A DNA stretch of 64,000 nt from Gillisia xinjiangensis (GTDB lineage Bacteria; Bacteroidota; Bacteroidia; Flavobacteriales; Flavobacteriaceae): contig NZ_JBKAHK010000011.1 of NCBI RefSeq assembly GCF_046298265.1, positions 1-64,000 on the forward strand. The letters are read 5' to 3'. Below the pieces are notes generated by a model. It saw only the letters and a program-made list of their open reading frames with translations. It did no database searches and was not told where the DNA came from. Both the position numbers and the translations under genes were made by a program. Positions 34,991 through 41,584 of this stretch are shown one piece after another; position 1 is the stretch's first letter; each line of letters starts with the position of its first letter.

Positions 34991-36247
34991 ATGGCAGGAG
35001 GAAAATTTGATATTTATGTGTATGCAGATTGGAAAGGCTTGATTGGTCCTGTGCATATTGGAATACTTTCGGCACATTTTGCTAAAGCTAAAAAAGCATT
35101 CAGCTTCGAGTACAATAAAGAATGGTTAGCGCGGGATTCCTATCAGCTGCTTGATCCGGATATTATGTTTTATTCCGGGCCACAGTACCCTTCCGATAAG
35201 GAAAATTTTGGCATCTTTTTAGACAGCATGCCAGATACATGGGGGAAGACCTTGATGAAGCGCAGAGAGTCGCAAGATGCAAGAGCTCGCAATGAGAAGG
35301 CGAGAACACTTTATGAAATTGATTATTTGTTAGGTGTTTACGATGAAAGTCGAATGGGAGCACTTCGGTTTAAGACAGATCCAGATGGGCCATTTTTGGA
35401 TAACGATAACCAAAATCCTACACCGCCCTGGTCCTCACTCGGAGACTTACAGGAAGCGGTCGATCATCTTGAGAATGACACACAGAGTGATGATATTCGC
35501 CAATGGATAGCCGTTCTCATCGCACCTGGATCTTCTCTTGGCGGTGCCAGACCCAAAGCAAACATATTGGGAAAGGACAAAGACCTATGGATTGCAAAGT
35601 TTCCTTCAAAAACAGATACCGTGGATAAGGCAGCCTGGGAATTCCTTACCTATAAACTGGCAATTGCAGGTGGCATTGAAATGTCAGAATCCAGAATTGA
35701 GCGAATTTCCGGTGCATATCATACTTTTTTGACTAAACGATTTGATCGTGAAAAGGGTAATCGTATCCATTTTGCATCAGCAATGACGATGACCGGGAAT
35801 ACCGAGGAATCTCTCAAAACAAATACACCCAGTTATCTCGATATCGTGGATGTTATAGAGAATTACGGAACGAATGTAGATGAAAATCTTCAACAGTTAT
35901 GGCGCAGGATTGTATTCAATATTGCCGTCTCAAATACAGACGATCACTTGCGTAATCACGGTTTTATCCTGAATGAAATAGGTTGGGAACTTTCACCTGC
36001 CTTTGATCTGAACCCATCGATTGATAAGGATGGACTTGCGCTCAATATAGATATGGATGATAATGCGCTGAATTTTGAACTTGCAAGAAGCGTTGGGAAA
36101 TTTTTCCGTTTGAACGAAAGTGAAATGGATACCATCCTTAAAGAAGTTTTGAATGCGGTCAAGGAGTGGAAATCTGTCGCAAAGCAAATAGGTATTCCCC
36201 CTAGGGAACAACTATTGATGGAACCAGCCTTTCATACAGAGCTATAA
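34991..36247 (+). CDS. hipA: HipA-type Ser/Thr kinase toxin
   Basis: A 418-residue HipA family kinase. Visible features are the N-terminal subdomain (FDIYVYADWKGLIGPVHIG), the Ser-containing loop SSLGGARPKA (about residues 182-191), KFPSKTD with a catalytic-site Lys, LTKRFDRE, the catalytic loop NTDDHLRNHGF (about 316-326) and the Mg-binding SPAFDLNPS. HipA kinases phosphorylate aminoacyl-tRNA synthetases or other targets and halt growth; the target here is unknown. All key residues seem intact, so it is likely active. Confidence 0.93.
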   Translation: MAGGKFDIYVYADWKGLIGPVHIGILSAHFAKAKKAFSFEYNKEWLARDSYQLLDPDIMFYSGPQYPSDKENFGIFLDSMPDTWGKTLMKRRESQDARARNEKARTLYEIDYLLGVYDESRMGALRFKTDPDGPFLDNDNQNPTPPWSSLGDLQEAVDHLENDTQSDDIRQWIAVLIAPGSSLGGARPKANILGKDKDLWIAKFPSKTDTVDKAAWEFLTYKLAIAGGIEMSESRIERISGAYHTFLTKRFDREKGNRIHFASAMTMTGNTEESLKTNTPSYLDIVDVIENYGTNVDENLQQLWRRIVFNIAVSNTDDHLRNHGFILNEIGWELSPAFDLNPSIDKDGLALNIDMDDNALNFELARSVGKFFRLNESEMDTILKEVLNAVKEWKSVAKQIGIPPREQLLMEPAFHTEL

Positions 36248-36318
36248 GTAAACCAGTTCAAGCCAGCTCACAAGCAATAGACAAAAAAAACTGCGGAGTC
36301 ATTCGGTCATACTCAAAA

Positions 36319-37038
36319 TCATTTCAGTTTTTTAAAAATGTTTTCCAGCGTTTCATTATGTTTTGAAAATGGGGTTCTAGAGGGGGCATTTTTGAGGGTG
36401 TTGTAATTATACTTTTTACCATCTGGGCGGAAGACTAATTTTGAAGTAATAAATAGGTTCTTTATGGTCATGGTATTATTTGGAAATGTTTTGGTGAAAT
36501 AGTTATAAAATTCGCGGGAACTGGGACCGTCCATTTTAAAATGAATTCTGGAGTTGTGGTCTTTCCAGTTTTTGGTAAGCACGTTGTGGAAATCTTCCAA
36601 TGAGGTCAGGTCCTGATTTACCAACTCATACCGGACGAGATCGTTATATAACTGCTCAAGTTTCACATCTGGAATGGTAAGATTAAAATTCTCCAATGGG
36701 ATTACTCCCGGCCTTTTCAAATGCGGCAAAAAGGATCGTTCAAATTTATCGGACCAGGAAAGAACACAAAAAAAGAAACCCAACCCAAATGCAGCTGTAG
36801 TTATTACCTGAAGCAGGAGGTTATCAGCCTGGGAGGTACTTTGAGAAAAATACATCAGATGCATAAAACCAAGTCCCACCAGGTTAAAAAGGATTCTCGG
36901 TTTTTCTACCTGACTATACGAGTTAAAAGAGGTGTTTAGAAAATAGCGAAAAATTCCCGGAGCAAAATGAATAGCTAAACGCCCGTATGCATAAATAAAT
37001 GCCACATTTGCCAGATATTGAAAAAGATCAAAATTCAT
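36319..37038 (-). CDS. Unknown membrane protein coupled to the integrase
   Basis: A 239-residue protein with two or three N-terminal hydrophobic segments (FQYLANVAFIYAYGRLAIHF, ILFNLVGLGFMHLMYF, VITTAAFGLGFFFCVLSW) and a soluble C-terminal domain (KLEQLYNDLVRYELVNQDLT ... FKMDGPSSREFYNYF). No family recognised. It overlaps the integrase gene by 11 bases and so is translated with it. The second element's integrase (62093) also has an 11-base overlapping partner of unknown function (61213). Confidence 0.7.
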   Translation of the reverse strand: MNFDLFQYLANVAFIYAYGRLAIHFAPGIFRYFLNTSFNSYSQVEKPRILFNLVGLGFMHLMYFSQSTSQADNLLLQVITTAAFGLGFFFCVLSWSDKFERSFLPHLKRPGVIPLENFNLTIPDVKLEQLYNDLVRYELVNQDLTSLEDFHNVLTKNWKDHNSRIHFKMDGPSSREFYNYFTKTFPNNTMTIKNLFITSKLVFRPDGKKYNYNTLKNAPSRTPFSKHNETLENIFKKLK

Positions 37039-38059
37039 AATCTATTTGCAGCTCAGGTATTAAGGTGGCAGCCTCTTTCTTCTTTTTGTCCACTATTTTT
37101 GCATAAATCTGTGTGGTTCTTACTTCCTTGTGGCCAAGAACCTTTGAAACAGTGTAAATGTCTGCTCCATTTTCCAGAAGAAGAACCGCATGGGTATGCC
37201 TGGCGCTATGAAAGGTGATGTGTTTGGTAATTCCTGCCCTCATACACCACCTGAGGATTTCAGCATTAAAATGCGCTCCATATTTTAGCCCCTTGAAGAC
37301 ACGGTCTATTTCCTGCCTTCTTTTTCCTAAAAGCTGTTTTGCCTGGTTTGAAATATATTGGTATTCCTGTCCGGCGGTTTTTTTTTGTTTGAAGATCAGC
37401 CGTGTACCTTCCTCTTCATCGCGGACTTCAGCCCAGGTAAGTTTATCTATATCGCTCCACCTCAGGCCTGTCAAACAACTAAATATGAATGCATATTTTA
37501 GAACCTGGTGTTTACAGTTTGCTTTAACTAAGGCCTGAAGGTCTTCATTGGTAAGATATTCCCGAGCTGTTTCTCCCTGTGCATAGCCTTTGACGGTAGT
37601 AGCAAAATTCCTTCTGGTATAACCCTCATCAAAAGCATGTCTTAAAGCGGCTTTAAATTTATTGTAATAGGAATATTTGGAATTTTGGGATAGGAGCGTA
37701 TCTGATTTGGTCCTGGCCTTATTGAGAAATTTTTTAAAGCCTAAAACAAATTCTTCATCAATGTCCTCAAATGTTATTTTTTTCTTTTTGCAGTAATCCT
37801 CGAGATGATTTTGAGCAGCATCCCAGTTATCATAGTTTCCTTTGCTCTCATAACGCTCTTCCTTTAATTTTTCATAGTACGTGAGAAATAACAACCTGTT
37901 TTTAGATCGATCCTTAATCCCGTATCTCCCCTGGGCGTATTCGGCCCTGCGGATAGAGAGAATCTGTTCAGCCCTTAAAAGAGTTTCAGCGTTTTCTTTT
38001 TTTTCAGAAGTATTTTTCGGATTGATGTATAAATACTCCTTAAGATATTCAAATTCCAA
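37028..38059 (-). CDS. Tyrosine integrase, probably N-terminally truncated
   Basis: A 343-residue site-specific recombinase. The core-binding domain (about 75-160) and catalytic domain carry Arg200 (LTGLRWSDI), HSAR (His284, Arg287), GHKEV (His310) and the nucleophile Tyr319 (TTQIYAKI). The only start is a TTG at 38059, and homology with the 378-residue integrase at 62093 begins at its residue about 35-40 (EFEYLKEYLYINPKN against SRREFLKIKIYEFPEN). The usual N-terminal arm-binding strands are missing, with an in-frame stop 11 codons upstream. The catalytic core is complete, but site recognition may be lost. Confidence 0.85.
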   Translation of the reverse strand: MEFEYLKEYLYINPKNTSEKKENAETLLRAEQILSIRRAEYAQGRYGIKDRSKNRLLFLTYYEKLKEERYESKGNYDNWDAAQNHLEDYCKKKKITFEDIDEEFVLGFKKFLNKARTKSDTLLSQNSKYSYYNKFKAALRHAFDEGYTRRNFATTVKGYAQGETAREYLTNEDLQALVKANCKHQVLKYAFIFSCLTGLRWSDIDKLTWAEVRDEEEGTRLIFKQKKTAGQEYQYISNQAKQLLGKRRQEIDRVFKGLKYGAHFNAEILRWCMRAGITKHITFHSARHTHAVLLLENGADIYTVSKVLGHKEVRTTQIYAKIVDKKKKEAATLIPELQIDYEF

Positions 38060-38674
38060 TACAGGAAGTGAGAAATTAGCATTAACAGTGCTTTACAAGC
38101 GGAAAAATAAAAAAGGTACAGAAAGGTACACGGAAATTAGCACCACTTTTTTAAAAAAAAATGAAAAGAAAATCTTGCCTCTAATTTGACCAAAAATAAT
38201 AAAGTAAAATTTTCAGATCCTGGGTCTTGTTTATTAGGCTCCAGGAATTCAAATTTAAATAAAACTAAAAAGATAACCTGGCCGGTAATTTCGCCAGGAA
38301 TAATAATAAAAAATCGCAGGCCGTTGGTCAGGTTTTTTGATCAGACCATTTCCAGAAATAGCTAGGAATCGCCCAAATAAATCTGACGATATGTTAGGAA
38401 GTATTTTTACTAAATATTTCCTAACATATCGTCTTTTTAAAAAGCTAGATGTATAAATATTGTACTAATTAAGCTCTCTTACAATCGGTATTGTTCAAAA
38501 TGATCCTTGTTATTCTGGAATGCCTCTAATTGGAATAAATCCTATCTGGGTGATTTAAATACCCGATATGTCGAGATCATAAATCATTAAAACATTTCTA
38601 TTTCCCCGAGGTAAAACAAATATTCCGTTACTTTAAGCTTTATATAACACGTTAGCTGCAAAAAAAATTAAAAT
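38060..38674. other. Intergenic stretch between element and cassette-like genes
   Basis: No gene. Holds short repeats AAGGTACAGAAAGGTACACGG (38113 onward), the 16-bp hairpin at 38385-38433, a 26-base segment repeated at 41504, and an attC-like half site GTTAGC (38651-38656). Confidence 0.5.
38385..38433 (+). terminator. Long perfect inverted repeat, terminator-like
   Basis: Arms GACGATATGTTAGGAA (38385-38400) and TTCCTAACATATCGTC (38418-38433) match perfectly over 16 bases, with a 17-base AT-rich loop and TTTTTAAAA behind. With no gene directly upstream it may be an element-end structure rather than a working terminator. Confidence 0.5.
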
Positions 38675-39736
38675 ATGTACATAAAGCCAGTTTACCCACT
38701 AAAAATTGTACTCCTATGGACGAGGAAGTATATCTACTTTTTTTTCCTACTATCTGTTGTACCTGTTTTACTGTTTGATGTTGTTGGCTTAAAATGGCTA
38801 TATCTACCCTGGCTTCCAATTGGACTTGTAGGGACATCTCTCGCTTTCATAACCGGATTTAAAAACAATGCTTCATATGAAAGGCTTTGGGAAGCCCGAA
38901 AGATATATGGAGGCATTGTAAACGCATCAAGGCTATTAGCAACAATGAGCAATGACTTTATCACTAATGAATTTGCCAGAACAGTGAGAACTGATAATGA
39001 ATTTCTTAAAATCAAGAAGGTTATTATAATGCGTCATGTAGCTTGGATGACTTCTCTGAGGCATGCTCTTAGGGTCAAAAAACCATGGGAAATCAATAAA
39101 GAGCAAATGAAAACCGTAGATGTAGCAGAACACAAAATCTCTCTCGAAGAAGAACTAGATGGATATTTAGATAAAGATGAGAAAGAGTTTGTACTAAGCA
39201 TGACAAATAAGCAAGCAGCCTGCCTCAACCTTCAATCCCGCCATTTTAAGGAATTAAAATCAGAAGGATTGATTGATGTCTTCCGCCACATGGAGTTTAA
39301 GAATATGATTGGCGAACTATTTTCTTTGCAAGGCAAAGTTGAAAGAATTAAAAACTTTCCGTATCCAAGGCAATTTGCCACTCTAAACTTGTTTTTTATT
39401 TGGATTTTTATAATTCTACTACCCTTTGGAATGATGCATGAATTCCATGAGATAGGACTCGTTATGGCTAAAGACGAAAACACAAGCTTTTTGAATCGTC
39501 TTGTTGCTGAGCATTTTGTGTGGATGACTGTTCCAATTAGCATTATTATATCATGGGTGTTTATGCTTATGGAAAGAGTAGGTGACGTATCTGAAAATCC
39601 TTTCGAAGGAAGTAGAAATGATGTCCCGATTACTACAATTTCAAGAGCTATAGAAATTGATATTCGAGAAATTATTGGAGATGATAAAAAGGACATACCA
39701 AAGCCTTTTCAAAATACTGCTGATACTGAAATGTAA
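38675..39736 (+). CDS. Bestrophin-family anion channel
   Basis: A 353-residue membrane protein of the bestrophin/UPF0187 family. N-terminal helices (IYFFFLLSVVPVLLFDVVGL, PWLPIGLVGTSLAFITGF) are followed by the family motif NNASYERLWEARKIYGGIVN. Helices near 230-300 (LNLFFIWIFIILLPFGMMHE, WMTVPISIIISWVFMLMERV) and the closing GDVSENPFEG (Ca-clasp region equivalent) follow. Bacterial members form pentameric anion or weakly cation-selective channels. It is preceded by CGTTAGC and followed by GCTAACAACG, so it sits like a cassette between attC-type sites. Confidence 0.92.
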   Translation: MYIKPVYPLKIVLLWTRKYIYFFFLLSVVPVLLFDVVGLKWLYLPWLPIGLVGTSLAFITGFKNNASYERLWEARKIYGGIVNASRLLATMSNDFITNEFARTVRTDNEFLKIKKVIIMRHVAWMTSLRHALRVKKPWEINKEQMKTVDVAEHKISLEEELDGYLDKDEKEFVLSMTNKQAACLNLQSRHFKELKSEGLIDVFRHMEFKNMIGELFSLQGKVERIKNFPYPRQFATLNLFFIWIFIILLPFGMMHEFHEIGLVMAKDENTSFLNRLVAEHFVWMTVPISIIISWVFMLMERVGDVSENPFEGSRNDVPITTISRAIEIDIREIIGDDKKDIPKPFQNTADTEM

Positions 39737-39748
39737 AAAGGAACCAGC

Positions 39749-39802
39749 AGCTAACAACGTATAACCGGCATTAAAACGACCGCTTATACCTGGCCGTTAG
39801 CA
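39749..39802. repeat. attC-like recombination site between two genes
   Basis: Outer arms GCTAAC (39750-39755) and GTTAGC (39796-39801), inner arms GTATAA (39759-39764) and TTATAC (39784-39789), plus a CGG/CCG inner pair and an 11-base terminal loop. This is the R/L box build of integron attC sites (R'' -AAC, R' GTT-). Isolated half sites GTTAGC (38651) and GCTAAC (40499) border the two genes on the outside. No integron integrase is in the window. Confidence 0.6.
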
Positions 39803-39825
39803 GGGTTTTTTATACAAGTTAAAAA

Positions 39826-40503
39826 ATGAACATTAGTAATTTTAAGAAGCATCCTTCAAAATCATTAATTGAACTGTACAGATTGAAGAACTTTCAAGGG
39901 GCAAATCCTGCGAGTGCAAAAGTCTTATTTGTTGGCAAAGATCCAAATTGGGCTGTGGACATTGATTTATCGCCAATATTTAACCTGGTTCGCGATTATT
40001 TGCGTGATGGAGTTGAATTCTGGGAGAAGCACGAAATTCACCATCCGTTTTTACATCCCAAGTACGATGGAGAAGGAAAGAAATATCATAAAACTATTTC
40101 AAAATTAAACTTTAAAAGCGATTACGCTGATAAAATATCATTTGTCGAAATCATTGGTTTTCCAACAACAGGAATGTCTTCAACAAATTCTAAACAATTT
40201 AATGAATTTCTATTATCTGCAGAGAACAGAAATCACCTTAATGAATTAGATCACCTCTTAAATGATTCTACTAAAATGATTTTTCTGTTTTGGGGATTAA
40301 TCAATCACTTGAAGTTTATTAATAAAAAAACCGGGCTATTCAAAAAGTTCGCGAACATTGATAAAAGTATATTAGTACGAACAGATTTAAACAAAATTGA
40401 GCATTTTTATTTTCATAAACATTTTTCAATGGGGATAAGTTCAGAAACTCTACGAAAAATATCTATTGAAGTATCACAGAACTTAGATGAAAACCACAGC
40501 TAA
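39826..40503 (+). CDS. Unknown 225-residue protein in cassette position
   Basis: No firm family. The region KVLFVGKDPNWAVDID (about 28-44) resembles the first motif of the uracil-DNA-glycosylase-like fold (VLFVGxxPN), and FVEIIGFPTTGMSS (about 105-120) and KMIFLFWGLINHLKF (about 148-163) fit the alternating strands of that fold; the terminal HKHFSMGISSETLRK could carry the catalytic loop. This is a weak suggestion only. The gene lies between an attC-like site and a GCTAAC half site that overlaps its stop codon, as a cassette gene would. It carries no promoter of its own. Confidence 0.6.
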   Translation: MNISNFKKHPSKSLIELYRLKNFQGANPASAKVLFVGKDPNWAVDIDLSPIFNLVRDYLRDGVEFWEKHEIHHPFLHPKYDGEGKKYHKTISKLNFKSDYADKISFVEIIGFPTTGMSSTNSKQFNEFLLSAENRNHLNELDHLLNDSTKMIFLFWGLINHLKFINKKTGLFKKFANIDKSILVRTDLNKIEHFYFHKHFSMGISSETLRKISIEVSQNLDENHS

Positions 40504-40613
40504 CATAACAACTAGGCAATTGTGGTTTTGGGTAATTGTAACTTTCTTTTTCTTAAATTTATCATTCCTGGCAAACGCTGCAAAGTTTTATATGATACCA
40601 AAATATTTTTATT

Positions 40614-41381
40614 ATGTGCTACGATATAAGTACTAATTTGGAAGCTCAATTAAGCCGTGCCAGTAGGAAATTGGATTTACGGGCCATTAAAGAAATTGAG
40701 GAAAACCTGGCTACTTTAACCGACTTGCCAATTTACCATACTACAGGTTTCAGTCATCCCAAATTGCTTATTTATACAGATCGTTCTCCCTGGAATCCCG
40801 AAGTATCAACCTGGGGGTTGGTTCCTCATTGGGTAAAAGACAAAAAGCAGCTAAAGGAATTATGGAATAAAACATTAAACGCCAGGGGAGAGACCATCTT
40901 TGAAAAACCTTCCTTCCGGGAATCGGTCAATCATAACCGCTGTCTGATTTATATCAATGGATTTTATGAACACCATCACCTTAATGGTAAAACCTTCCCG
41001 TTCTACATTCATCAAAAAAACGATAAACCTTTGGCATTGGCCGGACTTTGGAGCGAATGGACCGATCGGGAAACAGGGGAGAACCTAAATACTTTTTCCA
41101 TAGTAACCACCAAAGGAAATAAAATGCTGGCCAAAATCCATAATAATCCAAAATTGGAAGGACCAAGAATGCCATTAATTTTGCCGCAGGAATTGGAGGA
41201 CAATTGGCTTCACCCAATTGAAGACGAACTGGATGTTAAATCCATTCAGGAATTGATAAGAGAATACCCTGATGAAGAATTAGATGCTTACACGGTGAAA
41301 CGATTGAGGGGAAAAGAATATATCGGGAATGTTGAGAAAGTTTGTGAACCCTTTGAATATGCAGAATTAAAGGCTTCATAA
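40614..41381 (+). CDS. SRAP-domain protein (YedK/HMCES-like), copy 2
   Basis: A 255-residue copy of the gene at 9187, close to 90% identical, with all key positions kept: Cys2, STWGLVPHW, NARGET, NGFYEHH and KIHNNP. Differences are mostly conservative (for example FFEHH to FYEHH). Two intact copies in 32 kb is unusual, since one per genome is the common state. The gene follows the cassette-like pair and precedes the P-type ATPase. Its flanking unknown gene (9996) is present only as a truncated copy 4.7 kb further on. Confidence 0.93.
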   Translation: MCYDISTNLEAQLSRASRKLDLRAIKEIEENLATLTDLPIYHTTGFSHPKLLIYTDRSPWNPEVSTWGLVPHWVKDKKQLKELWNKTLNARGETIFEKPSFRESVNHNRCLIYINGFYEHHHLNGKTFPFYIHQKNDKPLALAGLWSEWTDRETGENLNTFSIVTTKGNKMLAKIHNNPKLEGPRMPLILPQELEDNWLHPIEDELDVKSIQELIREYPDEELDAYTVKRLRGKEYIGNVEKVCEPFEYAELKAS

Positions 41382-41584
41382 AAGTGAATCTTTATGATCT
41401 CCAGGATCCGCAATTCAAATCAACTATAAATATTTCTTTGGACATGGATAGTTTATTCATATTCAAGACCATGACCTGTAAAAATATAGGTTTATCCCAA
41501 AAATAAAATAAATATTTCGTTACTTTAAGTTACAATCCAGGCATCAAATACTTGCTATAGAGGTAATAGATAAGTGATATAATA

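Larger units (their letters stand above)
21500..38060. mobile_element. Mobilizable integrated element carrying Wadjet, hipBA and an AbiE-like pair
   Basis: Between the kinase at 21261 and the bestrophin gene at 38675 lie, in order, a coiled-coil membrane protein, MobA relaxase, MobC, toprim primase, VapE-type helicase, an excisionase-like HTH, an HTH/nucleotidyltransferase pair, jetDCBA, hipBA, a membrane protein and a tyrosine integrase. That is the content of a Bacteroidota mobilizable genomic island; no conjugation (tra) genes are present, so it would depend on a helper. The ends are not defined: I could not find a direct repeat, and the integrase appears to lack its N-terminus at 38059, so the right end may be deleted. 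Confidence 0.8.

Noticed and set aside
21262..38674. Direct repeats bounding the first element
   Set aside because: I compared both flanks by eye and found only short chance matches (for example CAGTGCTT); not enough to call att sites.
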